From NCBI RefSeq assembly GCF_025685415.1, contig NZ_JAGSYB010000001.1:2418001-2482000 (forward strand): 64,000 nt of DNA, read 5' to 3'. Below, piece after piece: positions 19,680 to 28,769 of this stretch. Position 1 is the stretch's first letter. The number at the start of each line of letters is the position of its first letter. The translations under genes and the position numbers were made by a program. The notes beneath the pieces were generated by a model that did not search any database, had not been told where the DNA came from, and worked only from the letters and a program-made list of their open reading frames with translations. The stretch is from Terriglobus aquaticus. GTDB lineage: Bacteria > Acidobacteriota > Terriglobia > Terriglobales > Acidobacteriaceae.

Positions 19680-20255
19680 ATGTCCGCGCTCACCGAAAAA
19701 CAAAAGATGCTCGCCGGCGATCTCTACTTCGCCCTCGACTCCGAGCTCACGACCGAGCGCACGCGCTGCGAAACCGCCCTCGTCAACTACAACGTCGCCA
19801 TCCCCGAGGCTCGCGAACAGCTCCTGGAACAACTCCTCGGCAGCGTCGGCAAACAAGTCGTCATCCGCCCCACCTTCGCCTGCGACTACGGCTACAACAT
19901 CCACCTCGACGACTACGTCTTCCTCAACTTCAACTGCGTCCTGCTCGACGTCTGCCCGATCCACATCGGCGCCCGCACCCAGATCGGCCCCGCCGTGCAG
20001 ATCTACACCGCCGACCATCCGCGCGACCCTAGCATCCGCCACCAGGGCCTCGAATCCGGCAAGCCCATACGCATCGGTGCCGACGTCTGGATCGGCGGCG
20101 GCGCCATCCTTCTGCCCGGCGTCACCATTGGCGACGGTGCCGTGATCGGCGCCGGCAGTGTCGTCACGCGCAGCGTCGCACCCGGTACCACCGTGGTCGG
20201 CAACCCCGCTAAGCCGATCTCTGGCGGCCCTGGCTCAAAGGCAGTCACACCGTAA
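19680..20255 (+). CDS. Maltose/galactoside O-acetyltransferase-like hexapeptide protein
   Basis: 191 residues. An N-terminal Mac domain (KQKMLAGDLYFALDSELTTERTRCETALVNYN) precedes a left-handed beta-helix of hexapeptide repeats (IHIGARTQIGPAVQIYTADHP, IRIGADVWIGGGAILLPGVTIGDGAVIGAGSVVTRSV). The likely catalytic His is in YTADHP. Members acetylate maltose, galactosides or Nod factors with acetyl-CoA; the substrate here is unclear. No good ribosome site is visible before the ATG at 19680. Confidence 0.88.
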   Translation: MSALTEKQKMLAGDLYFALDSELTTERTRCETALVNYNVAIPEAREQLLEQLLGSVGKQVVIRPTFACDYGYNIHLDDYVFLNFNCVLLDVCPIHIGARTQIGPAVQIYTADHPRDPSIRHQGLESGKPIRIGADVWIGGGAILLPGVTIGDGAVIGAGSVVTRSVAPGTTVVGNPAKPISGGPGSKAVTP

Positions 20256-20264
20256 CGAAAAAAT

Positions 20265-20291
20265 GGCCCTCGAACACGAAGTTCGAGGGCC
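20265..20291 (-). terminator. Terminator with T tract on the minus strand
   Basis: An 11-bp stem GGCCCTCGAAC / GTTCGAGGGCC, loop ACGAA, has AAAAAA just before it on the plus strand, so a minus-strand transcript ends GGGCCATTTTTT. It can stop transcripts from tRNA-Ala; the same hairpin lies 9 bp after the acetyltransferase stop and may work both ways. Confidence 0.75.
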
Positions 20292-20566
20292 TTCCCAGGT
20301 CTGATGACTCGAGCATGCTCGCAAGCGCATCCAAAAGCGCCTCGGAACACTCCCAGCCGTCAGAGCCTCACGCACGACAAGTTGACCCTTGCGCTTACAC
20401 GACGCAACTCGGCACTCATCCGCGTCGAACAGCCAACGCTACGACGTGCTCACCGCACGTGCAGCAACCATCGAGGTACTTGAGGGTTTGCGTCCCGGGG
20501 TCATGGACGCATGGAAATCAGGCATGCAAAAGCTGCACGCCTACGACTTTTAGCAATAGGAGTAAT

Positions 20567-20642
20567 TGGTGGAGCTGAGCGGGATCGAACCGCTGACCTC
20601 CTCGTTGCGAACGAGGCGCTCTCCCAGCTGAGCTACAGCCCC
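20567..20642 (-). tRNA. tRNA-Ala (CGC)
   Basis: A 76-nt cloverleaf with encoded CCA. Acceptor GGGGCTG / CAGCTCC contains the G3-U70 pair that marks alanine tRNAs. The anticodon loop TTCGCAA sits on a CCTCG/CGAGG stem (anticodon CGC); T-loop TTCGATC. Confidence 0.97.
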
Positions 20643-20749
20643 ACGTCGGGCGCGCAATGCACGCCATCCAGCGGAAAACGTCCGGGATTGGCCGCAGAAA
20701 CCCACGCGGCCAGTACCAGCCAAGTATAGCAGCTTCGCTCCGCGAAAAA

Positions 20750-20780
20750 GAGAGACCCCGGCAACCTGCCGGGATCTCTC
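20750..20780 (-). terminator. Terminator of the PEP-CTERM gene
   Basis: On the minus strand a stem of 6 + 7 bp with one mismatch (GAGAGA.CCCGGCA / TGCCGGG.TCTCTC) is followed by TTTTTCGC, 15 bp past the stop of the gene at 20796. Confidence 0.85.
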
Positions 20781-20795
20781 GTCGCGGAACAGCAA

Positions 20796-21500
20796 CTAGG
20801 CCAAACGGCGGCGAACAGCACCGGCAAGACCGAGCAGGCCCGTGCCCAGCAGGGCCAGGCTCGACGGCTCCGGCGTTGCGGCGACGGCGCTCACCTGCAG
20901 GATCGAGGGCGATCCGTTCTCACGCCCGTACTTCAGCAGCACGTCGCCGGTCGTGGCGATCGTCACAGTGTCGGTGACCGCGCTGGTCGGTCCGGAAACC
21001 GTGGTGCCGATCCGGCTGCCATTCTCAAACAGGCTGATGCCGTCATCGTGGGTGATCGTCAGAATCGTCCCAGCCAGCAGGGTGCCCAGGTCGAACGTGT
21101 AGAACGAACCGTACTGGTACGAGCTGGCGCTGCCGCTCGAAGACAGGAACGAGCTCAACGTGGAGTAGTTCGCGATCGATCCAAGGCTGGCGCTTGAGAC
21201 CGTGCCCGAACCCGAGTACGCGTTGATCGCACCAACGTTGAAAAAGGTGCTGTTCTTGTCGCCGGCGGGCGTGGTGTTCTGCCCAGCCGTGTTGCTGAAG
21301 TTGATCGGGCCGCTGTAGTTGAAGGTTGCGGAAGCGGTGTTGGAGCCGGAGAAGCCGGCGAAGGTAGCCGTGTCGAAGCTGCTACCGTTCTGCAGGCCTT
21401 CGCTGACCGTTACGTTGTAACTGCCGGAGATCGGTGTGGCGTGAGCGGCGACCGACCCGAGGATAAGGGCGGCAGACAGCAGAGCTGGGCGAAATTGCAT
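20796..21500 (-). CDS. PEP-CTERM sorting-signal secreted protein
   Basis: 234 residues: signal peptide 1-21 (ending AAHA), a Ser/Thr/Gly/Asn-rich beta-type body, and a C-terminal PEP-CTERM tag: TPEPSSLALLGTGLLGLAG followed by AVRRRLA. The tag is recognised by an exosortase, which removes it during export to the surface, often with exopolysaccharide. No exosortase gene is in the window. Ribosome site AAAGGAGC precedes the ATG at 21500. Confidence 0.92.
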   Translation of the reverse strand: MQFRPALLSAALILGSVAAHATPISGSYNVTVSEGLQNGSSFDTATFAGFSGSNTASATFNYSGPINFSNTAGQNTTPAGDKNSTFFNVGAINAYSGSGTVSSASLGSIANYSTLSSFLSSSGSASSYQYGSFYTFDLGTLLAGTILTITHDDGISLFENGSRIGTTVSGPTSAVTDTVTIATTGDVLLKYGRENGSPSILQVSAVAATPEPSSLALLGTGLLGLAGAVRRRLA

Positions 21501-21738
21501 GGAGGTGTTGCTCCTTTTGTTTGATAGGTTGCCTGGGGTTGATTACTTACTTGCGCAGGCTATCCATCAGGAACTGGTAAACGCCACGAAAAAATAGATC
21601 GTGTCGCTTACAACCGAAGCTCAAAAAACGCCATCGTGAGTCATTCGGCGACAAAAAGGAGGCGATAGACCAAATTTCGGCCACCGCCTGCACTTACCAT
21701 CTTGTGAAAACGAAGTAGTACAGGTAAAGGAAGTTCCG

Positions 21739-21789
21739 ACATAACTGAGTTATGTTTCTGCTCATCTAGAGTTACTTCCGGAGGTAACT
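21739..21789. promoter_or_regulatory. Two inverted repeats upstream of the PEP-CTERM gene
   Basis: ACATAACTGAGTTATGT (21739-21755) is a perfect inverted repeat around one base. AGTTACTTCCGGAGGTAACT (about 21770-21789) is a near-perfect 20-bp palindrome touching the alaX stop. They lie 240-290 bp upstream of the PEP-CTERM start, so they could be operators, or the second could be an alaX terminator stem without a T tract. No regulator is identified. Confidence 0.4.
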
Positions 21790-22688
21790 TACCGCGCCTG
21801 ATCTTTCGCCTGTCTGCGAGCTTCCGCAATCTCGGCCTGCATCTTGGCCACACGCTCCCGCAGGCTCGCCGGCGCAGTACTTAGCGAGCTTGCAATCTCG
21901 CTCAACTGCGCCCAGTCCGCGGTGGCCGCGCGCAACGCACGTCCTCCACACACAAAGCGCACGCGGCTGTTGCCACGAATCTTCTCAACCTTGCGCAGCA
22001 GCACCGGCCCAATCGCGGCCGTGTTCGCCACATGCGTTCCACCGCACGCATTCTCATCCAGCCCAGCAATCGTCACCACGCGCAGATCGCCAGCGCGCGG
22101 CGGCAACTTGCGCAGCACACCTGCCGCCAGCAGGCCCTCCGCTTCCTCGCGCCCAATCCAGCGCTGCGTCACTGACATGGCCTGCATCACCGCGTCATTC
22201 GCCTGCTGCTGCAGCATCGCCACCTGCTCTGCAGTCAACAGCGGCACGGCAAGATCCACTGTCGTATCCAGTTCGCCCAGATGAAATCCCACCGTCGCAG
22301 CGCCCCAAGCTCGTGCCGCAATCGCGCTCAACAGGTGCTGTCCCGAGTGTTGCTGCATGTGGTCGCGACGCCGCTCCGCATCCACACGGCCCGTCACCTC
22401 TGTACCCGGCTGCAGCGGCTTGGCTGTGGTGTGCCACACCTCGCCTGCCTCGTCCTCGACCACGTCCGTCACCGGCGCTTCCAGCACCGCCCCACTCCGC
22501 GCGGTCGCCACCAGCACGCCCGTGTCATGCGGCTGGCCGCCGCCCGTCGGGTAAAACGCCGTGCGATCCAGCGCCACCTGAAAGACAGGTTTGCCTTCCA
22601 CGCGCGCCAGTTCTCGAATCTCCGTCACCGTCGCTGAAAACTCCAGCAGCGACGAGTCCGCGTAGTACAGCCTTTCCGTCGTCGCCAC
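21789..22688 (-). CDS. AlaX-type alanyl-tRNA editing protein
   Basis: 299 residues from a GTG 3 bases past the fbp stop. Editing-domain metal residues: H114 and H118 in HSGQH, C215 and H219 in CGGTH. It hydrolyses Ser- or Gly-mischarged tRNA(Ala) in trans. The N-terminal FYPTGGGQPHDTG block is the AlaX-M/L type. The C terminus stops in a coiled-coil start (LRERVAKMQAEIAEARRQAK) with no DHHA1 domain, so it is shorter than the ~400-residue AlaX-L proteins. Co-transcribed with fbp. Confidence 0.9.
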   Translation of the reverse strand: MATTERLYYADSSLLEFSATVTEIRELARVEGKPVFQVALDRTAFYPTGGGQPHDTGVLVATARSGAVLEAPVTDVVEDEAGEVWHTTAKPLQPGTEVTGRVDAERRRDHMQQHSGQHLLSAIAARAWGAATVGFHLGELDTTVDLAVPLLTAEQVAMLQQQANDAVMQAMSVTQRWIGREEAEGLLAAGVLRKLPPRAGDLRVVTIAGLDENACGGTHVANTAAIGPVLLRKVEKIRGNSRVRFVCGGRALRAATADWAQLSEIASSLSTAPASLRERVAKMQAEIAEARRQAKDQAR

Positions 22689-22691
22689 GGT

Positions 22692-23690
22692 CTACGCCTG
22701 CGACGCAGCCGCTGCCGCAACATCGCCAAACGCACTCACCTCGGCTGTGCTTCCAATCACCAGCGTCGTCCGCACATGCGGAGCGGTCGGCACTACCTCC
22801 AGGATGCGCCGCACTTCGCCGCCATTCGCATCGCCCGCCGTCGTCGCCTTGCCTCCGGCCTGCTCCGCCAGCATCGCCAGCGGATTCGCCTCATACAACA
22901 GCCGCAGCTTGCCTCCCGGAGCCTTCGCCGTTCCCGGATACAGGAACACGCCGCCCTTCAGCAACGTCCGGTGAAAGTCCGCAATGAACGAACCCACATA
23001 CCGCGAGCCATACTTCGCGCCCATCGATCCATCGCGCAACTTCGTCAGGTAGCTCCGTACCGCCTGCGGAAAGTCCGCGGCATTCGCCTCGTTCACCGAG
23101 TAGTACGGCCCCTGCTCCGGCATCGCCAGGTGCTCGCCGCTCAGCAGGAACTCGCCATCCCGCAGCGTGAACGCGTGCGTGCCTTTGCCCACCGTGTACA
23201 CCAGCATCGTCGCCGGCCCATAGTTCACATACAGCGCCGCCACCTGCTGGGTCCCGGGCTTCAGCGCCGCCGCACGAGCATCTTCACCGGCCACAATCGC
23301 CTGCACGCTCACGATCGTGCCCACGTTTACATCCACGTCCAGGTTGCTCGACCCATCCAGCGGATCCGTAATCACCACGAACCGCGCGTCAGGCTTGCCC
23401 TCAAACACCACCGGCTCATCGTCCTCTTCGCTTACCACCGCGCCCACGCTCGGCAGCGCGCGCATCGCTCCGATCACTGCATCGTTCGCAAACACATCCA
23501 GCTTCTGCTGCTGCTCGCCCTGCACGTTGGTGTGGCCAAACGCTCCCAGCGCATCGCTCAGCGGAGCCGTCCGGATCCGCGCCTCAATCTGCTTCGCCGC
23601 ATCCGCCAGCGCAGCGAACAACTCCGCCAGAGCAGCGCCCCGCTCCGCATCCAGCCCCGCCCGCACATGCTCCACTAACGTCTTCGCCAT
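22692..23690 (-). CDS. fbp: Class I fructose-1,6-bisphosphatase
   Basis: 332 residues. Metal and substrate motif DPLDGSSN (109-116) after VVSEEDDE, then the active-site block ALYVNYGPATMLVYT, KYGSRYVGSFIADFHRTLLKGGVFLYPG and KLRLLYEANPLAMLAEQAGGKA. It removes the 1-phosphate of fructose 1,6-bisphosphate in gluconeogenesis. First gene of a two-gene unit with alaX, 3 bp apart. Confidence 0.96.
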   Translation of the reverse strand: MAKTLVEHVRAGLDAERGAALAELFAALADAAKQIEARIRTAPLSDALGAFGHTNVQGEQQQKLDVFANDAVIGAMRALPSVGAVVSEEDDEPVVFEGKPDARFVVITDPLDGSSNLDVDVNVGTIVSVQAIVAGEDARAAALKPGTQQVAALYVNYGPATMLVYTVGKGTHAFTLRDGEFLLSGEHLAMPEQGPYYSVNEANAADFPQAVRSYLTKLRDGSMGAKYGSRYVGSFIADFHRTLLKGGVFLYPGTAKAPGGKLRLLYEANPLAMLAEQAGGKATTAGDANGGEVRRILEVVPTAPHVRTTLVIGSTAEVSAFGDVAAAAASQA

Positions 23691-23855
23691 CCCGATACGT
23701 TAGCACCGCCCCACCTGCAAACGTGAGTCGACCCACTCCTCACCGCACCGCTCGACACAACCGCAGGCTCCAGTGATCGCGCTCTCCTCGTGAAGCATGA
23801 GCTCGACTCCGGTCATCCACCGACGACTCCAAACCGCCGGCATACTTTTCGCAAA

Positions 23856-23895
23856 ACAAACAGGCCGACACGCGTCAGCGTATCGGCCTGTTTGT
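23856..23895 (-). terminator. Terminator after the catalase gene
   Basis: A 13-bp stem ACAAACAGGCCGA / TCGGCCTGTTTGT with a 14-base loop lies 14 bp past the catalase stop; on the minus strand it is followed by TTTTGCG. Confidence 0.8.
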
Positions 23896-23909
23896 TCCTC
23901 AACAACGAC

Positions 23910-26048
23910 CTAGTACACCGTACGCACCTCAGGCTCGCGATCGAACACGCGACCCTTCGCCGCAGCCTTCAAGTACGCCTCCACGTCTGTGCCAACCAGC
24001 ACGCCCGCGTCCGGCTCCACACAGCACTTGTCCAGCAGCTTCTGTGCACCAGCAGTCGCACCAATCACCTTCAGGTGCGCATACGCATCGCTCACCCAGC
24101 CCTTGGCAGCGGCTTCCTTGCTCAGCATCGCCGCCCCGTCTGCACTCAGCGCAACGAACACCGCATCGAACAGCACCGACGGCCCGCCCGCAAGCTGGAA
24201 GTCTCCCGGCACCGTAGTTCCATCCGCAGCCTTGAACCCGCCCGCCTTGGGAGCGACGACCGCAAAGTCGGCACCATGCCGCTTTGCCGCCGACCGCAAC
24301 TGCTCCACCAGCGCACCGTCGGTTCCGTCCGCCGTCAGCACCGCAATCTTGCGGCCCTTCAGCGTTGGCTTGGCATTTGCCAGAATCGACAGCTTCGGCG
24401 ATGCCTGCAGCCCCGTCTTCACCGTCACCTTCGTCGGGAACTCCGGAACCTCACCCTCCAGGCCCAGTCCCTTCGCCACGCGCTCGGCAATCTTCGGATC
24501 CACATTCTTCAGTTGCGCAACCACACGCTTGCGCACCGCCAGCGTCTCCACCTTGCTCAGCTCAAAGATGAACGCCGACACAATGTGGTTCTGCTCCGGC
24601 TCCGTCTGTGAGTTGAAGAACTGCAGCGCCTGCGAGTAGTGATCGCCGAACGACTCCGCGCGAATGCGCAGCTTATCGCCCTCCATCTTTTCCGGAAAGC
24701 TCGTGAACCCGCGCTTCGGGTCCGTGCGCGGCGTATCGGCTTCCAGCGAGCTCGGCGAGTACGACACGCGTCCCTTCTGCGCACCCATCTGCATGTGGCC
24801 ATCGCGCTGCATATTCAGCACCGGGCAGCCGATCGGCCGGTTCACCGGAATCTGCTGGTAGTTCGGCCCGCCCAGTCGAGACAACTGCGTGTCCACATAG
24901 CTCACAATGCGGCCCTGCAGCAGCGGATCGTTCGTGAAGTCGATGCCCGGCACAACGTTCGAAACGCAGAACGCCACCTGCTCCGTCTCCGCGAAGTAGT
25001 TGTCCACGTTGCGGTCCAGCACCAGCCGGCCCACCACGCGCACCGGCACAATCTCTTCCGGAATCAGCTTCGTCGCATCCAGCACGTCGAAGTCGAACTT
25101 CTTCGCAAACTCCTCGTCGAACAACTGCACACCCAGTTCCCACTCCGGGAAGTTGCCCTGCGCAATCGACTCCCAAAGGTCGCGGCGATGAAAGTCCGGA
25201 TCGGCACCGCTGATCTTCAGCGCCTCGTCCCAGATCACTGACTGCAAACCAAGCTTTGGCTTCCAGTGGAACTTCACATACGTAGCCTTGCCCTCATCGT
25301 TCAGCAAGCGATAGGTGTGAACGCCGAAGCCCTCCATCATGCGAAACGAACGCGGAATCGCACGATCGCTCATGATCCACATCAGCATGTGCGTGGACTC
25401 CGGCGTCAGCGAAGCCCAGTCCCAGAATGTGTCGTGCGCCGACTGCGCCTGCGGGAACCCACGATCCGGCTCCTGCTTCACCGAGTGCACCAGGTCCGTA
25501 AACTTGATCGCGTCCTGGATAAAGAACACCGGGATGTTGTTGCCAACCAGGTCCCAGTTCCCTTCCTTCGTGTAGAACTTCACCGCAAACCCGCGCACGT
25601 CACGCGCTACATCGGTTGAGCCCATGTTGCCGCCCACCGTGCTGAACCGCACAAACACCGGCGTCTTCTCGCCGGCCTCGCTCAACACCGCCGCACGCGA
25701 AATGCCCTTCAAGGGATCGGTCACTTCGAAGTACCCGCGCGCGCCATACCCGCGAGCATGCACCACGCGCTCGGGAATGCGCTCGTGATCGAAGTGCTGC
25801 GTCTTCTCCAGCAGGTTCCAGTCTTCCAGCAGCACCGGCCCACGCTCACCCGCCTTCAGCGAGTTCTCATCGTCCGCAATCACTACACCGGTCTGCCCCG
25901 TCATCGCCGGGTGCGTGCCGCCTGCATTCTGGTGAGTTTCGCCGCCATGGCCGATCACAAAATCCTGTACCGCGTCTTGCGCGGTCGCTTCCTGTTTCTG
26001 CTGCTTCACTTGGGGGAACCCTTCGCTTGTCGACTTGCCCAGATACAC
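23910..26048 (-). CDS. katE: Large-subunit (HPII-type) monofunctional catalase
   Basis: 712 residues, the length of clade 2 catalases. Essential His H97 in [10 protein letters not shown], distal Asn N170/171, and heme-ligand Tyr Y351 in [15 protein letters not shown]. The last ~150 residues ([24 protein letters not shown] ...) form the extra DJ-1/GATase1-like flavodoxin domain of HPII. It breaks down hydrogen peroxide. The first possible start is GTG 26048, right after a strong hairpin; a second GTG at 26009 (MKQQKQEA, with GAAGGG upstream) is an equally good start. 55 bp downstream of the CsbD-like gene. Confidence 0.94.
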   Translation of the reverse strand: MYLGKSTSEGFPQVKQQKQEATAQDAVQDFVIGHGGETHQNAGGTHPAMTGQTGVVIADDENSLKAGERGPVLLEDWNLLEKTQHFDHERIPERVVHARGYGARGYFEVTDPLKGISRAAVLSEAGEKTPVFVRFSTVGGNMGSTDVARDVRGFAVKFYTKEGNWDLVGNNIPVFFIQDAIKFTDLVHSVKQEPDRGFPQAQSAHDTFWDWASLTPESTHMLMWIMSDRAIPRSFRMMEGFGVHTYRLLNDEGKATYVKFHWKPKLGLQSVIWDEALKISGADPDFHRRDLWESIAQGNFPEWELGVQLFDEEFAKKFDFDVLDATKLIPEEIVPVRVVGRLVLDRNVDNYFAETEQVAFCVSNVVPGIDFTNDPLLQGRIVSYVDTQLSRLGGPNYQQIPVNRPIGCPVLNMQRDGHMQMGAQKGRVSYSPSSLEADTPRTDPKRGFTSFPEKMEGDKLRIRAESFGDHYSQALQFFNSQTEPEQNHIVSAFIFELSKVETLAVRKRVVAQLKNVDPKIAERVAKGLGLEGEVPEFPTKVTVKTGLQASPKLSILANAKPTLKGRKIAVLTADGTDGALVEQLRSAAKRHGADFAVVAPKAGGFKAADGTTVPGDFQLAGGPSVLFDAVFVALSADGAAMLSKEAAAKGWVSDAYAHLKVIGATAGAQKLLDKCCVEPDAGVLVGTDVEAYLKAAAKGRVFDREPEVRTVY

Positions 26049-26050
26049 AC

Positions 26051-26082
26051 GGGCGCTCCCAGGCCTAGCCTGCGGAGCGCCC
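26051..26082 (-). promoter_or_regulatory. Hairpin between CsbD-like gene and catalase
   Basis: A 9-bp stem GGGCGCTCC / GGAGCGCCC, extended by CAGG/CCTG, ends three bases before the first possible GTG start of the catalase. It covers the GGGAG that would serve that start, so it may limit read-through or translation, or it argues for the 26009 start. Confidence 0.45.
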
Positions 26083-26102
26083 GCAAAAAGCTACGTTTGC
26101 AA

Positions 26103-26432
26103 TTACCGGTTCAGGTCGCGAACCGCGTCACCCACCGCGTTCGCTGCCTTGCCCGCAACATTCCGGATCGATCCGACCGTCTGATCACCCGCACCGGAGT
26201 CGGCCGTGTCGTAATCGCCGGTCGCCTCACCAAACACCTGCTTCGCCTTGCCGATCACGCTGTCACCCGCGCCCTGCACCCGCTGCTTCGAGCCCCATGC
26301 GGTCGCCTTGTTCGCCAGCCGGTCCACGTCCGGGTCGCCCGTGCTGTAGCTCGGCTGCGGAGCGTTCGTGATGATGTAAATCAACGCCGCGCTTATACCT
26401 ACGCCGGCAACAATCCAGGGAAGAGCCTTCAT
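26103..26432 (-). CDS. Membrane-anchored CsbD-like stress protein
   Basis: 109 residues: one N-terminal hydrophobic segment (residues 4-22, WIVAGVGISAALIYIIT), then a hydrophilic Ala/Gly/Asp-rich region with a CsbD-like block GKAKQVFGEATGD. CsbD proteins are small general-stress proteins of unknown mechanism. Placement directly upstream of the catalase fits a stress unit. Ribosome site GAGGTG precedes the ATG. Confidence 0.75.
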   Translation of the reverse strand: MKALPWIVAGVGISAALIYIITNAPQPSYSTGDPDVDRLANKATAWGSKQRVQGAGDSVIGKAKQVFGEATGDYDTADSGAGDQTVGSIRNVAGKAANAVGDAVRDLNR

Positions 26433-26621
26433 GGTTACACCTCATTCGTACGTTTCTTCAGATGCTGTCTCCCGCACCCGCGTGTACCTGCTCCGCAGCC
26501 TTTCCCTGCGCTCCCCATCGCAAGCGCCCCGGCGGTCCGCCGCGGGCGCGCATGATTGTGCATCGCTCCTCTTTCGTGGAAGATCAATCAGCATAGCTTG
26601 CCATCGGAGGCCCGCATCGCT

Positions 26622-28745
26622 TTGAAACCGCTCGCCCGCACCTTGCTCCTTACCCTGCTCGGCCTCCTCGCACCCTCTCTGTTCGCTCAGGGCACCCTGC
26701 CCACCTTCACGCACACGGGCGACAGCGGCAGCTACACCGTGCTCGGCAACGATCCTGCCAAGGGCGGCACCGCGACCGTCCCCGTCACCATCGTCCCCAT
26801 CACACTCACCTTTGAAGCCAGCAAGGGCGTCGCTCTCAGCCCCGCGCTCGACATCGCAAAGATCACTCGCTCACCCCTCTTCACGCCGTTCCCCTTTGCC
26901 ACCGGCACCACGCAGTACGCTGACGCCCTTCTCCGCGCCTCCTTCTACCAGACCGCCGCGTCCGCCAACACGCTCTCCACCTGGCATACCAAGTTCAGCA
27001 AGCCGACCGTCGCGCCCGCTCTCCGCGTCCAGATCCCCATCGGCTACGGCTACACGCTCACCGACAAGCGCTCCGCCCGCACCCTCGGCGTCGTCGACCT
27101 CGAGTGGCTGCAGAAGAAGATCTTCGAAACCACGCCCGCGGGCACCCTATCGCCCGACCGCCTCGTCCTCTTCGTCACCCACAACACCACCTACTACGCC
27201 GAGGGCGACGCCACCGTCTGCTGCTCCTGGGGCACCCACGGCACCGAACCCGCGAGCAAGCAGCCCTTCGTGCTCGCGTCCTATCTCGACCTCTCCAGCC
27301 TCGCGATCGACAAGGACGTGCAGCCCATCTCTTCGCAGCTCGCCCAATTCGTGATGGACCCCGGCCACGACCCGCTCTTCAAGGGCACTCGCGGCCAAAC
27401 ATCACCCGGCAACACCTTCGGCACCGGCTGGATGCGTCCGGCCACCTCGCCCGCCTCAGACTTCCGCTGTGCCGGCACCGGCGCAGGCTCGCGCTACTTC
27501 ACGCTTCTGCCGACCGACACGAACGCAAAAAACAACTTCCCCGCCTCGCCCGCCTTTGTCGCCGGCACGTATCACCTGCAGAACGCTCCCGTCCTCCCCT
27601 GGTACACCGGCAACACCGCCGCCGAAAGCTGGCAGGGCAAGCTCTCCTTCCCGGACGCCGCCGCACTCACCCAACCCATGCAGCCGTGCGAAGCGCCGGG
27701 CGCCAACAACTTCGGCCGCGCCGGCACACCACCGCCCACCACGCCGCCCGCACCGTTCAACGGCACCCACGGCCATCAGCTCATCGGCTACTGGAACGGC
27801 GGCGGCATCGGCGCCAACCGCTTCCGCCTGCGCGACGTCTCGCCGCAGTGGGACGTCGTCATCGTCGCCTTCGCCGTCCCCGTCCAAAGCGGCGGGGCGC
27901 AGCTCATCTTCCGCACGCCCTTCCAGTACCAGCCTGACGAGTTCAAGGCCGAAATCGACGAGCTGCACAGCCGCGGCAAGAAGGTGCTCATCTCACTCGG
28001 CGGCGGCGGTCAGAACTTTCAGATCCGCACGCCAGAGGCGCAGCAGCAGTTCCTCGACTCCGTCACGCAAATCGTGCAGCAGTACGGCTTCGACGGCGTC
28101 GACATTGACTTCGAAGCACCGTCCATCGTCACCGAGCCCGGCGACACCGACTTCCGCCACCCCACCTCTCCCGGCACCGTCAACCTCATCGCCGCGCTCC
28201 ACACCCTGCACGACCACTTCGGCGCAAACTTCATGATCACGCTCGTGCCGGAAGGCACGCAGACGCCCGGCGGCTACCCCAGCTACGGTGGCCAGTTCGG
28301 CTCCTATCTGCCGCTGGTCTACGGCCTGCGCGACATCCTCACCTTCTCTGACACGCAGGACTACAACACCCCACCGCTTCAGGGCCTCGACGGCAACATC
28401 TACCAGGCCGGCACCGTCGACTACCACGCCGCCATGACCGAGCTCATGCTGCGCGGCTTCCCCGTCGGCCGCGATCCGAAGCACATCTTTCCGCCCGTAC
28501 CCGCGGACAAGATCGCTGTCGGCTTCCTCACGTCAGACACGAACCCAGAGATCGTCATGCAAGCGATGGACTACATCATCACTGGCAAAGCACCCGCCGG
28601 CACCCGCTACAAACTCCTGCAGCCCGGCGGCTACCCAGCCATGCGCGGTGCCATGTTCTGGACCATCGACGGCGACCGCCGCCACGAATACAACTACAGC
28701 AACACCGTCGGCCCACAACTCCACAGCTTTCCGGCCGCGAAGTAA
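26622..28745 (+). CDS. Secreted GH18 chitinase-like protein with novel N-terminal domain
   Basis: About 707 residues from a TTG at 26622 (GGAGG upstream) giving signal peptide MKPLARTLLLTLLGLLAPSLFAQ. Residues ~25-375 are an unrecognised secreted domain with CC and several aromatic motifs; a Pro/Thr linker (PPPTTPPAP) leads to a GH18 barrel: KKVLISLGGGG and the catalytic signature DGVDIDFE (491-498, acid E498). GH18 enzymes cut chitin or related beta-1,4-GlcNAc chains by substrate assistance. The start is inferred; the frame is open upstream to 26556. Confidence 0.88.
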   Translation: MKPLARTLLLTLLGLLAPSLFAQGTLPTFTHTGDSGSYTVLGNDPAKGGTATVPVTIVPITLTFEASKGVALSPALDIAKITRSPLFTPFPFATGTTQYADALLRASFYQTAASANTLSTWHTKFSKPTVAPALRVQIPIGYGYTLTDKRSARTLGVVDLEWLQKKIFETTPAGTLSPDRLVLFVTHNTTYYAEGDATVCCSWGTHGTEPASKQPFVLASYLDLSSLAIDKDVQPISSQLAQFVMDPGHDPLFKGTRGQTSPGNTFGTGWMRPATSPASDFRCAGTGAGSRYFTLLPTDTNAKNNFPASPAFVAGTYHLQNAPVLPWYTGNTAAESWQGKLSFPDAAALTQPMQPCEAPGANNFGRAGTPPPTTPPAPFNGTHGHQLIGYWNGGGIGANRFRLRDVSPQWDVVIVAFAVPVQSGGAQLIFRTPFQYQPDEFKAEIDELHSRGKKVLISLGGGGQNFQIRTPEAQQQFLDSVTQIVQQYGFDGVDIDFEAPSIVTEPGDTDFRHPTSPGTVNLIAALHTLHDHFGANFMITLVPEGTQTPGGYPSYGGQFGSYLPLVYGLRDILTFSDTQDYNTPPLQGLDGNIYQAGTVDYHAAMTELMLRGFPVGRDPKHIFPPVPADKIAVGFLTSDTNPEIVMQAMDYIITGKAPAGTRYKLLQPGGYPAMRGAMFWTIDGDRRHEYNYSNTVGPQLHSFPAAK

Positions 28746-28769
28746 CGACCGGTCCGCACAAAGCCCGCA

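Noticed and set aside
21641-21853. 70-codon frame downstream of alaX as a missing DHHA1 fragment
   Set aside because: The translated end (RNLVYRLLFVAE) has no DHHA1 pattern, so it does not explain the short AlaX.
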